Assembly: GCA_031273735.1 (NCBI GenBank)
Contig: JAISRI010000216.1
Location: forward strand, 1 to 5,458
DNA: 5,458 nt
Direction: 5' to 3'
Origin: Helicobacteraceae bacterium
GTDB taxonomy: Bacteria > Campylobacterota > Campylobacteria > Campylobacterales > SZUA-545
Numbering within the stretch: the stretch's first letter is position 1; every line of letters begins with the position of its first letter. Both the position numbers and the translations under genes were made by a program. The notes below the pieces were generated by a model. It saw nothing but the letters and a program-made list of their open reading frames with translations. It was not told the origin of the DNA and ran no database searches. Shown here one piece after another: positions 1 to 5,407 of the stretch.

Positions 1-18
1 CGATCGTAGCGATCGGAT

Positions 19-35
19 TTAAGCGCGGCGCTTAA
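19..35 (-). terminator. stem-loop overlapping the emrE-like stop codon
   Basis: TTAAGCG and CGCTTAA form a perfect 7-bp stem around a 3-base loop, and the stem includes the TAA stop of the minus-strand transporter. A second short palindrome follows at 1-15 (CGATCG-TAG-CGATCG), which could also fold back. Neither is followed by a run of T on the minus strand, so a classical intrinsic terminator is not shown. It could equally serve as a 3' mRNA-stabilising hairpin. Confidence 0.3.
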
Positions 36-367
36 TGCGCGATTGTTTTAGAAAATAGGTTAATAATCGCTACGCCGGAAACAATCAATATAAGTCCGAC
101 GATCGCGCCTAGATCGAGAGTCTGTTTGAATATGAAAACGCCGATTACCGCAATAAGGACTATGCCCGCGCCAGACCAAATCGCGTAGGCTATGCCAATC
201 GGGATTTTATTAAGCGTCAGCGATAAGAAATAAAACGCGGCGCAATAGGAGATAACGACTATCGCGGCGGGTAAAAGTTTGGTAAATCCTTCGGAGCTTT
301 TCAGACAACTTGTGCCGATAATTTCGCATATAATCGCAAGCGCTAAAAATAGGTAACTTTTCGCCAT
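32..367 (-). CDS. emrE: EmrE/Qac-type small multidrug resistance transporter
   Basis: This 111-residue protein is the size of a complete SMR pump, a four-helix inner-membrane antiporter that works as a dimer and exchanges lipophilic quaternary cations for protons. Glu15 in CEIIG lies in helix 1 where EmrE has its essential Glu14. The block GIAYAIWSG (residues 58-66, Trp64 matching EmrE Trp63) and the ending AIINLFSK are EmrE-like and not SugE/Gdx-like. Four hydrophobic segments are visible at about 4-22, 33-51, 58-77 and 84-104. The reading frame is open upstream to 478, but that extension is basic, non-membrane and runs into the divergent gene, so the ATG at 365-367 is preferred; it begins MAKSYLFLALAI and is preceded by the G-rich ribosome binding site. 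It is divergent from the pseudouridine synthase. The family is very likely; the substrates are unknown. Confidence 0.93.
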   Translation of the reverse strand: MAKSYLFLALAIICEIIGTSCLKSSEGFTKLLPAAIVVISYCAAFYFLSLTLNKIPIGIAYAIWSGAGIVLIAVIGVFIFKQTLDLGAIVGLILIVSGVAIINLFSKTIAH

Positions 368-369
368 TT

Positions 370-378
370 CCCCCCCCC
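370..378 (-). promoter_or_regulatory. G9 homopolymer serving as the emrE ribosome binding site
   Basis: On the minus strand a run of nine G, preceded by A, ends two bases before the ATG of the transporter gene. No other purine-rich Shine-Dalgarno element is present, so the tract itself must pair with the 16S rRNA tail. Poly-G tracts of this length are the usual slipped-strand phase-variable tracts in Campylobacter and Helicobacter. Here a length change would alter the spacing or strength of ribosome binding rather than the reading frame. That the tract is variable is inference. Confidence 0.6.
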
Positions 379-396
379 TAAACGTCGATCGGCGCG

Positions 397-402
397 ATTG
401 TA
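397..402 (-). promoter_or_regulatory. -10 box (TACAAT) for the emrE-like gene
   Basis: The minus strand reads TATGCTACAATCGCG, a sigma-70 -10 hexamer with one mismatch and an extended TATGC lead-in. A start about 6-7 bases downstream would give a leader of roughly 23 bases containing the G9 tract. No good -35 box is seen at 17-bp spacing, which is normal for Campylobacterota housekeeping promoters. Confidence 0.55.
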
Positions 403-449
403 GCATACTTCTAGCCGCTTTTGGAGCGCGCGGCGCAAACAAAGTTGGA

Positions 450-455
450 TACAAT
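450..455 (+). promoter_or_regulatory. -10 box (TACAAT) just before the pseudouridine synthase
   Basis: GGATACAATACGCGCG ends directly at the ATG at 463. Only 7 bases separate the hexamer from the start codon, so transcription would begin at or within a base or two of the ATG, giving a leaderless mRNA. No Shine-Dalgarno sequence lies between. The same hexamer serves the divergent transporter at 397-402, and the two promoters are about 48 bp apart. Confidence 0.45.
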
Positions 456-462
456 ACGCGCG

Positions 463-1197
463 ATGAACGAGAAGGCATATAAACTTTTAGCTTTGCAAGA
501 GGCGATCGGCAACGGCGAGGCGAAGCGGCTTATCGACGACGGATACGTTTACGCAAACGGCAAACGACTGACGATCGCTAGAGCGGAGGTAAGCGCGGAA
601 ACGGTCTTTAAGGTCGAACGACCAAAGCCGATCGCCACGCTTTACGAGGATAAAGAGATAAAGGCGATCGACAAGCCGCGAGGCGCGGAGAGCTACGCGA
701 TCGAAAAGCGGCTTGGGCTAAAGCTGATCCACCGCCTAGACAAAGAGACTAGCGGCGTTTTGTGCCTAGCCAAAACCGACGATTTCTTGCAAAAAGCGAT
801 CGACGCGTTTCGGCGCAGAGAGGCGATTAAGCGTTATTTGGCGGTCGTCGAAGGCGTGATCGCTGAAGAGAGGACGATCGACTTACCCGTTTTCACCTAC
901 AAGGGCGCGAAGGCGCGAAGCGTAATCGACGAAAAACGCGGCAAAAGCGCGTTGAGCGTTATCAAACCGCTTCAGGTCGAAGGCAAGCGGACGCTTTTGG
1001 AGGTTACGATCGTAACGGGGCGATCGCACCAGATTCGCGTCCATCTTTCGCATATCGGCTCTCCAATTTTGGGCGATCTCAATTACGGCGGCAAACCATA
1101 CAAGCGGCTTATGTTACACGCGGCTTATATCGCTATTTTGGGGCGCGAAATCGCCGCGAAACGCCCGATCGAGTTTGTCGATCTCTTTGGGTTTTAG
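463..1197 (+). CDS. RluA-family RNA pseudouridine synthase
   Basis: The 244-residue cytoplasmic enzyme isomerises uridine to pseudouridine in rRNA or tRNA. Residues about 3-50 form an S4-like RNA-binding segment (KAYKLLALQE, GEAKRLIDDGYVYANGK). The catalytic motif HRLDKETSG is at 90-98 with the nucleophile Asp93. The second conserved block, TGRSHQIRVHLSHIGSPILGD, lies at 185-205. The frame is open back to a TTG at 421, but the ATG at 463 gives the start typical of Campylobacterota homologues and follows a -10 box immediately, so it is preferred. The stop lies 10 bases before the -10 box of the ffh promoter. The target uridine cannot be told from the sequence: the family includes RluA, RluC, RluD and TruC, so no symbol is given. 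Confidence 0.93.
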   Translation: MNEKAYKLLALQEAIGNGEAKRLIDDGYVYANGKRLTIARAEVSAETVFKVERPKPIATLYEDKEIKAIDKPRGAESYAIEKRLGLKLIHRLDKETSGVLCLAKTDDFLQKAIDAFRRREAIKRYLAVVEGVIAEERTIDLPVFTYKGAKARSVIDEKRGKSALSVIKPLQVEGKRTLLEVTIVTGRSHQIRVHLSHIGSPILGDLNYGGKPYKRLMLHAAYIAILGREIAAKRPIEFVDLFGF

Positions 1198-1207
1198 CCG
1201 CTTTGCG

Positions 1208-1213
1208 TATAAT
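1208..1213 (+). promoter_or_regulatory. -10 box (TATAAT) of the ffh-rpsP-khpA-rimM operon
   Basis: GCGTATAATTCGCGCC holds a perfect -10 hexamer just after the pseudouridine synthase stop codon. Initiation near 1220 would give a leader of about 32 bases before the TTG of ffh. No convincing -35 box is present. The gaps between the following four genes are small, so this is probably their main promoter. Confidence 0.65.
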
Positions 1214-1241
1214 TCGCGCCTATTTTTCGTTGCGTATTAAA

Positions 1242-1246
1242 AGAGG
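1242..1246 (+). promoter_or_regulatory. ribosome binding site deciding the TTG start of ffh
   Basis: AAGAGGTAGAATTG contains AGAGG five bases upstream of the TTG at 1252. This supports TTG as the true start, with an N-terminus MLNKIAESLKAAVSRI that matches the first helix of Ffh. Confidence 0.7.
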
Positions 1247-1251
1247 TAGAA

Positions 1252-2586
1252 TTGCTAAATAAAATTGCCGAATCGCTTAAAGCCGCAGTTTCGCGCATAA
1301 GATACTTTGACGACGAAGCGGCGCTAAAGCGGACGCTTGAGGAGTTGCGAAAAGCGCTTTTGAAAAGCGACGTTCATCACAAGATCGTTAAAGAGCTAGT
1401 TTCCAAAGTGGAGATCGAAACCAAGCGTTCGGGTATTCAAAAGGATCGTTTCGCCAAAGCGCTTGAAGCGGCGCTTTTTGAAACGCTTGCGGCGGCTGGC
1501 AATCAAGGCTTTGTTTTTGCCGATCGTCCGCCCACGATCGTCGTTATGGCGGGCTTGCAAGGAAGCGGCAAAACGACGACGAGCGCGAAGCTGGCAAAAT
1601 ACCTAAAAGAGCGCGGTAGAAAGGTTTTGCTCGCGGCGGCGGATCTGCAACGCTTGGCGGCGGTCGAGCAGCTTCGCAAACTCTCCGAACAGGCGGAGGT
1701 CGAGCTTTATACCGACAAAACGCCGATCGATACGGCAAAAGGCGCGTTAAAACGAGCGATCGACGGGCATTTTGACGCGCTGATCGTCGATACGGCGGGC
1801 AGGCTTGCGATCGACGAGCCGCTTATGCGCGAGTTAAGCGAAATCAAAGCGGCGATCAACCCTCACGAGATTTTTTACGTCGCCGATTCGCTTACGGGGC
1901 AGGACGCGATCAAAACCGCCGCCGCGTTCAACGAAAAAATAGGGCTTACGGGCGTAATCCTAACCAAGTTTGACGGCGACTCTACGGGCGGGATCGCCGT
2001 AGGGCTTGCGAAGCAACTTGGCGTCGCGCTTCGTTTTATCGGCGCAGGCGAGAAACTAGGCGATCTAGAGATTTTCATTCCCGAACGGATCGTAAGCCGT
2101 CTGATGGGCGGCGGCGACGTCGCGGGGCTTGCCGAAAGGGTCGAAACAGCGATCGACGAAAAGAAAGCCAAGGAGATCGGGCGCAAGATCAAAAAGGGTT
2201 CGTTTAACTTTAACGACTTTCTCGATCAGATTGACCAAGTCGGCAAGCTGGGCAACATAAAATCGCTTCTAGCGATGTTGCCCGGCGGCGCGGGCGCTAT
2301 AGCCGATAAGATCGGCGATATGGATTTACAAAACTCCGTCGAAATCAAACATACCCGCGCTATGATCCTATCGATGACGAAAAAGGAGCGCGAAGATCCC
2401 GATCTGCTCAATCCTTCGCGCAAGAGCAGAATCGCGGCGGGCGCAGGTTTATCGATCGACGAGGTCAATAGAATAATCAAGCGGTTTAAAAACGGCGCTA
2501 AAATGGCGAAACGTTTTACGGGCAAAGGCGGTTTATCGCAGTTGCAATCGGCATTGGGCGGAACAAACAGCCCGCGTATGAGATAA
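1252..2586 (+). CDS. ffh: signal recognition particle GTPase Ffh
   Basis: This is the 444-residue protein subunit of the SRP. It binds 4.5S RNA and signal sequences of nascent membrane proteins, and delivers ribosomes to the receptor FtsY at the inner membrane. The helical N domain spans about 1-90. The G domain has the P-loop GLQGSGKTT (101-109), DLQRLAA (131-137), DTAGRL (180-185) and TKFDGD (238-243), followed by GAGEKLGDLEIFIPERI (264-280). The M domain starts near 315 and carries the 4.5S RNA-binding motif SRKSRIAAGAG (389-399). Methionines are modest in number in the M domain and it lacks the long Met-rich tail of E. coli Ffh. Length and all motifs are complete. It starts with TTG and is first in an operon with rpsP 23 bases downstream. 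Confidence 0.98.
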   Translation: MLNKIAESLKAAVSRIRYFDDEAALKRTLEELRKALLKSDVHHKIVKELVSKVEIETKRSGIQKDRFAKALEAALFETLAAAGNQGFVFADRPPTIVVMAGLQGSGKTTTSAKLAKYLKERGRKVLLAAADLQRLAAVEQLRKLSEQAEVELYTDKTPIDTAKGALKRAIDGHFDALIVDTAGRLAIDEPLMRELSEIKAAINPHEIFYVADSLTGQDAIKTAAAFNEKIGLTGVILTKFDGDSTGGIAVGLAKQLGVALRFIGAGEKLGDLEIFIPERIVSRLMGGGDVAGLAERVETAIDEKKAKEIGRKIKKGSFNFNDFLDQIDQVGKLGNIKSLLAMLPGGAGAIADKIGDMDLQNSVEIKHTRAMILSMTKKEREDPDLLNPSRKSRIAAGAGLSIDEVNRIIKRFKNGAKMAKRFTGKGGLSQLQSALGGTNSPRMR

Positions 2587-2609
2587 TCACACCAAAAAAA
2601 AGGACAAAA

Positions 2610-2840
2610 ATGACAGTTATTCGTTTAACTAGACTCGGTAAGAAGAAACAACCTTTTTATCGTATCGTCGTAACAGACAGTAGGAAACGCCGCGACAGCG
2701 GTTTTACGGAGATTTTAGGGTTTTACAATCCGATGAACGAGGAAAAGACGCTCAAACTCGATCGCGATCGCTACGCCTATTGGGTGAAAGTGGGCGCTAA
2801 ACCTAGCGAAACCGTAGCGCGAATCGCCGCGAAAGCGTAG
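2610..2840 (+). CDS. rpsP: 30S ribosomal protein bS16
   Basis: The 76-residue protein is a small 30S subunit component that binds 16S rRNA early in assembly. It shows the family hallmark sequence from its start: IRLTRLGKKKQPFYRIVVTD (residues 4-23), then DSGFTEILGFYNP (29-41) and YAYWVKVGAKPSETV near the end. The length is normal. AAGGA at 2600-2604 sits five bases before the ATG and is a strong ribosome binding site. The gene follows ffh in the same operon and is followed after two bases by khpA, the standard Campylobacterota arrangement. Confidence 0.98.
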   Translation: MTVIRLTRLGKKKQPFYRIVVTDSRKRRDSGFTEILGFYNPMNEEKTLKLDRDRYAYWVKVGAKPSETVARIAAKA

Positions 2841-2842
2841 TT

Positions 2843-3097
2843 ATGGTCGAACATTTCGTCGCGGATTTCGCGCGACTTATCGCAAGCGAACCCGATCAGA
2901 TAGAGGTTACGAGAGAAAATATCGACCCAGATTTTTCGGAGATTATCGTCTATGCCAATCAACAAGACGTGGGAAAAATCATTGGCAAAGACGGCAATAT
3001 GATCAACTCGATCAAAACGGTCGTTTCAGGGTGTAAAGCCAAAGACGGCGTGAGCTATCGCATTTTGGTCAAACCGCTTGACGAGCGACCGAAGTAA
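2843..3097 (+). CDS. khpA: KhpA-type KH-domain RNA-binding protein
   Basis: The 84-residue protein is a single KH domain of the type encoded between rpsP and rimM in many bacteria. The RNA-binding loop GKDG (48-51, in VGKIIGKDGNMINSI) has the GxxG form, and the acidic start MVEHFVADFARLIASEPDQIEV is typical of the family. Homologues such as KhpA bind many RNAs and, in some bacteria, pair with KhpB (Jag/EloR). Whether that holds here is unknown. It begins 2 bases after the rpsP stop and has no strong ribosome binding site of its own, so translational coupling is likely. Confidence 0.93.
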   Translation: MVEHFVADFARLIASEPDQIEVTRENIDPDFSEIIVYANQQDVGKIIGKDGNMINSIKTVVSGCKAKDGVSYRILVKPLDERPK

Positions 3098-3613
3098 TTG
3101 GCGGAAAATAACGCGTTATATCTAGCGAAAATCGGCAAAACTTTTGGCGTTAAGGGGCTTTTGAAACTTCGCCTCGATTCCGATTTTCCGGAGTTTTTTG
3201 CCGTCGGGCGGACGCTGAAAGCCGTTTTGGGCGAACGCGAGCGAGAACTTACAATCGATCGCTTCGATTTTAAGCGCGCCCTGATTGGCTTCGTAGGTTT
3301 TGATTCGCCTGAAACGGCGGCGGCTTTGACCAACTACGAGCTTTTTACCACGATCGACGAAACAAAAAAGATGATCGCTCTAAAAGAAGGCGAACGTTTT
3401 TGGTTTGATCTGATCGGAGCGCCTATCGTCGAAAACGGCGTTCAAATCGCTACGATCGAGCGGATCGACGAGGGTAGCGAACCGCTATTAACTTTGACGA
3501 TTGAGGGCAAAAAACGGCGGCTTGTTATTCCGTATAACGCTCGCTTTATTATCGGCGCTCAAAACGACGTTTTAATTACTCAAAACGTAACGGCGCTGAT
3601 CGAAGCGCTTTAA
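3098..3613 (+). CDS. rimM: 16S rRNA processing/ribosome maturation factor RimM
   Basis: The 171-residue protein assists maturation of the 30S head region around bS19/uS13 and 16S rRNA 3' domain processing. The N-terminal RimM barrel has LAKIGKTFGVKGLLKLRL (9-26) and SDFPEFF (28-34). The C-terminal PRC-barrel starts at the family landmark RFWFDLIGAPIVENG (100-114) and includes the late block RLVIPYNARFI (141-151). The only sensible start is the TTG directly after the khpA stop codon; it places nine residues before the conserved KIGKTFG. There is no good Shine-Dalgarno sequence, so initiation probably depends on coupling to khpA. It is the last operon gene in this window; the trmD gene usually found next is missing. 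Confidence 0.95.
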   Translation: MAENNALYLAKIGKTFGVKGLLKLRLDSDFPEFFAVGRTLKAVLGERERELTIDRFDFKRALIGFVGFDSPETAAALTNYELFTTIDETKKMIALKEGERFWFDLIGAPIVENGVQIATIERIDEGSEPLLTLTIEGKKRRLVIPYNARFIIGAQNDVLITQNVTALIEAL

Positions 3614-3617
3614 TTCG

Positions 3618-4042
3618 TTAAAACGTAATAAAATCAGGCTCTTCAAAGCCCGTAATCGCTACGGCTTGCTTTCAAATACGTCCAACGTATCGGCGATCGC
3701 TTCAAGCATCGCGTCGTAATCGGGAATCGCGTCTATAAACGATCGCTTTAGATCGTCTATAGTTTTCGCGCTTTTTGTTACGACGGCGTTATGCGATCGA
3801 ACGCGCGTTATATCGCTCTCTTTTGGAACGCTCGTAAATGCGACGGCGTTATTTTTAGCAAACTACGCAACCTTGCGATTAGTCCGATCAGAGGCGAAAA
3901 ACAAAACGTTCGGACGCTGTTGATCGCGGATAAAATTGACGATTCGAACGTCGGGAACGTTATCCACAGACGTCGCCAACGCGATCGCGTTAGTATTTCC
4001 TAAAACCTCTTGGTATTTATCTATCGCGCTTATTTTAACCAT
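3618..4042 (-). pseudogene. broken pyridoxamine-5'-phosphate-oxidase-like flavin protein gene
   Basis: Minus-strand translation from the ATG at 4040-4042 gives MVKISAIDKYQEVLGNTNAI, then residues resembling the split-barrel FMN-binding PNPOx-like family: NAIALATSVDNVPDVRIVNF, VLFFASDRTNRKVA. An in-frame TAG at 3863-3865 is codon 60. The frame then continues with clear family sequence (FAKNNAVAFTSVPKESD, RVRSHNAVVTKSAKTIDDLK, FIDAIPDYD, DTLDVFE). It shifts near 3666-3673: the original frame stops at 3659-3661, whereas the next frame gives the expected tail KQAVAITGFEEPDFITF ending in TAA at 3618-3620. There are thus two lesions in an otherwise well-kept gene of about 140 codons. TAG is a normal stop here (rpsP and the pseudouridine synthase end in it), so recoding is unlikely. 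The family's small flavin enzymes often have unknown substrates. It is convergent with rimM, 4 bases away. Sequencing error could explain one lesion, less easily both. Confidence 0.82.
3646..3667 (+). terminator. possible stem-loop downstream of rimM
   Basis: AAGCC(C)GTA and TACGGCTT can pair over 8 bp with one bulged C and a five-base loop, 33 bases after the rimM stop. No T run follows on either strand, so termination is only a possibility. The stem lies inside the decayed 3' end of the convergent pseudogene. Confidence 0.25.
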
Positions 4043-4052
4043 TTCGTTGCGT

Positions 4053-4058
4053 ATTGTA
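4053..4058 (-). promoter_or_regulatory. -10 box (TACAAT) of the pseudogene
   Basis: The minus strand reads TTCATACAATACGCAACGAA directly before the ATG at 4042. The hexamer is the same as at the other two TACAAT promoters in this window. It would place the transcript start only a few bases before the ATG, with no Shine-Dalgarno sequence between. It lies between the channel gene's stop and the pseudogene, so the pseudogene once had its own promoter. Confidence 0.4.
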
Positions 4059-4090
4059 TGAACTCATATCCTTATTTTGCTTAAACTTTC

Positions 4091-4906
4091 TTACGTTTTC
4101 TCTTTTGATTCTTGCGCGGCGATCATCTTTTCGATTTTTAATATCTGATTTTTTAAGAGGTTAAGCTCCTCCGCTAAATCGCTTTTGCCTAGCTCTTCTT
4201 GCTCTTTTTCTTTCGCTTTTGCGGCGGCAAGCTCGTTCAACGAATTGATCACGATTCCGACAAGCGCATTGACCATAATAAACGAAGTGATCAGTATAAA
4301 CGGAATAAAGATTAAATATGCGTATGGATACTCCGCCATCAACGGGCGGACGATCCCCATAGACCAGCTTTCTAGCGTGAGTATTTGAAAAAGCGTATAC
4401 ATCGCCGCGCCGAGCGAGCCAAACCACTCGCCGAAAGTTTCGCCAAAGATCGTAACGCACAAGACGGAAAAGGTATAAAAAACGATTACGAGTAGTAGTC
4501 CGATCCAACCGATACTAGGCAAAGACGAAAGCAACGCTTCGACGATAATTTTTAGCTTCTCTATCCTGCCTATGAGCCGAATAACTCTAAATATCCGAAA
4601 CGCCCGTAAAACGGAGATCGTATTTGCTCCGGGAATAAGCGAGATCGCCACTACAAAAAAGTCGAATAGATTCCAACCCGATAAGAAAAAACGAAGCCGA
4701 ACGACTACAAATTTCATCGCGATCTCTATTACGAAAATCCCAACGCAAATATGATCGATCATCGTCAAAAGATCGCCGTAGCGCTCGCGCAGATAAGGAT
4801 AGGTGTCTAACCCCAAAACTACCGCGTTTATAATAATAACCGCCATTACAAAGTTACGCGCCTTTGGCTCGTAAATCCTATTACAAAAAACTACCAATTT
4901 ATTCAT
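4091..4906 (-). CDS. bacterial voltage-gated sodium channel (NaChBac/NavAb family)
   Basis: The 271-residue inner-membrane protein is one six-helix subunit of a homotetrameric sodium channel. S1 is near 17-33 and S2 near 47-66 with Glu61. S3 contains NLFDFFVVAISLIPG with Asp82. The S4 voltage sensor has arginines every third residue at 101, 104, 107 and 110. S5 spans about 131-154, and the pore has the selectivity filter TLESWSM at 177-183 with Glu179. S6 contains Asn213. The charged neck (229-246) leads to a coiled coil with hydrophobic residues at 248, 251, 255, 258 and 262. From FGEWFG through GIVRPLM to PYAY it closely matches NavAb, and 271 residues fits that family. The frame is open to 4993, but the ATG at 4906 has a strong AAGGAAG site and is preferred. 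The gene has no CGATCG. Its physiological role in bacteria is not settled; links to motility, pH or Na+ balance are inferred from relatives. Confidence 0.96.
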   Translation of the reverse strand: MNKLVVFCNRIYEPKARNFVMAVIIINAVVLGLDTYPYLRERYGDLLTMIDHICVGIFVIEIAMKFVVVRLRFFLSGWNLFDFFVVAISLIPGANTISVLRAFRIFRVIRLIGRIEKLKIIVEALLSSLPSIGWIGLLLVIVFYTFSVLCVTIFGETFGEWFGSLGAAMYTLFQILTLESWSMGIVRPLMAEYPYAYLIFIPFILITSFIMVNALVGIVINSLNELAAAKAKEKEQEELGKSDLAEELNLLKNQILKIEKMIAAQESKEKT

Positions 4907-4909
4907 ATT

Positions 4910-4916
4910 CTTCCTT
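4910..4916 (-). promoter_or_regulatory. ribosome binding site fixing the sodium channel start
   Basis: The minus strand reads AAAAGGAAGAATATG. AAGGA is five bases from the ATG at 4906, the best Shine-Dalgarno sequence in the window. It argues against the upstream ATG at 4993, whose extra 29 residues (MLKRFCSKVWRDLGLKVF...) do not resemble the family. Possible -10 boxes on the same strand are TATGAT (4940-4935) and TATAGT (4934-4929); I cannot choose between them. Confidence 0.75.
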
Positions 4917-5054
4917 TTGCGATCCGCAACTATAATCATAAAAACTTTAAGCCCTAAATCGCGCCAGACTTTTGAGCAAAATCTCTTTAACAAACTTTTG
5001 GCTGAAACTACAATCTATCGACAGACCTACGAACAGCTATCGCTTTCGATCGTT

Positions 5055-5085
5055 CGTAAGTCTGAATACTTACGGCTACGCCGTA
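5055..5085. repeat. two overlapping, mutually exclusive stem-loops
   Basis: CGTAAGT (5055-5061) pairs with ACTTACG (5068-5074) around a six-base loop. TACGGC (5071-5076) pairs with GCCGTA (5080-5085) around TAC. The two stems share 5071-5074, so only one can form at once. They lie 3 bases upstream of the first repeat unit and may belong to the same element. No function can be assigned. Confidence 0.5.
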
Positions 5086-5088
5086 TTT

Positions 5089-5149
5089 GGATTCCCGCCT
5101 ACGCGGGAATGACGGCGACTGTTGGTTTTACCTTGCTAAAGATGGTTTT
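5089..5149 (+). repeat. repeat unit A: dRS3-like hairpin plus 3' flank
   Basis: The core ATTCCCGCCTACGCGGGAAT (5091-5110) is a 20-base element with an 8-bp stem and four-base loop, and fits the pattern ATTCCC-N8-GGGAAT. It is preceded by GG and followed by GACGGCG, then a 3' flank ending in CTTGCTAAAGATGGTTTT. Unit B on the other strand aligns with all 61 bases without gaps, with about 11 differences, so the repeat extends well beyond the hairpin. Confidence 0.85.
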
Positions 5150-5191
5150 TTGAATACGTTGGTTTTTTTTAGTTTGGTTCGTCGCGCTCCG

Positions 5192-5252
5192 AAAACTACC
5201 TTAAACAAAGCAAATCCAGCAAACGCCGTCATTCCCGCGTAGACGGGAATCC
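5192..5252 (-). repeat. repeat unit B: inverted copy of unit A
   Basis: Read on the minus strand, it begins with the same hairpin with one change in the loop-side base (CCCGTCTACGCGGG) and ends in CTTTGTTTAAGGTAGTTTT. It faces unit A across 42 bases that include a run of eight T (5163-5170). The A/B pair could form one long imperfect hairpin, the layout of a REPIN or a small non-autonomous mobile element. Confidence 0.85.
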
Positions 5253-5310
5253 AAACCAAGTCCAACGCATTCCTAAACTCGTCTTTAACGCGACAAATCC
5301 GCCGCATTCG

Positions 5311-5382
5311 GTCATTCCCGCGACGGAGCGATAGCTTTTGCAGGAACAATCGCAAATGTAGATTTTGCTTTGTTAAAGACGG
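5311..5382 (+). repeat. repeat unit C: variant hairpin with conserved flank
   Basis: The 3' part (5340-5382, GCAGGAACAATCGCAAATG... to TTAAAGACGG) aligns gap-free with the same part of unit A over 43 bases, so it is a third copy. The left half differs: GTCATTCCCGCG at 5311-5322 is followed by a longer insert (about 18 bases, including AGCGATAGCT) before GCAGGAA, so the short four-base loop of the other units is lost. This is either a diverged unit or a patch from another repeat subtype. Confidence 0.6.
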
Positions 5383-5407
5383 CTTCAACAATTCTATGAT
5401 CTTTTTT

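Noticed and set aside
421..462. TTG at 421 as the pseudouridine synthase start
   Set aside because: The extension would be translated from the promoter region itself (-10 box at 450-455) and has no ribosome binding site; homologues start near MNEKAYKLLA.
368..478. N-terminal extension of the EmrE-like frame to 148 residues
   Set aside because: The extra residues are Arg/Ser-rich, unlike any SMR N-terminus, and overlap the promoter and start of the divergent gene. The ATG at 367 aligns with EmrE.
1544..2525. Three minus-strand open frames opposite ffh
   Set aside because: They are shadows of a fully conserved ffh coding sequence and show low-complexity Pro/Ser/Arg composition.
3863..3865. 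Amber codon recoding (for example pyrrolysine) in the PNPOx-like gene
   Set aside because: Other genes here end normally in TAG, and a second lesion (frameshift) lies downstream, so gene decay is simpler.
3791..4003. 70-residue plus-strand open frame
   Set aside because: It lies opposite the PNPOx-like pseudogene, whose minus-strand translation shows clear family sequence. The plus-strand peptide resembles nothing I recognise.
4907..4993. Upstream ATG for the sodium channel
   Set aside because: The strong AAGGAAG site lies before the ATG at 4906, and the 29 extra residues do not match the family start.
4917..5153. 78-residue plus-strand frame ending in WIPAYAGMT and following residues
   Set aside because: The recognisable part is translation of repeat unit A; the rest covers the channel's regulatory region in antisense.
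5128..5391. 87-residue minus-strand frame containing WIPVYAGMT
   Set aside because: Its similarity to the preceding frame comes only from the inverted repeat unit B, not from protein homology.
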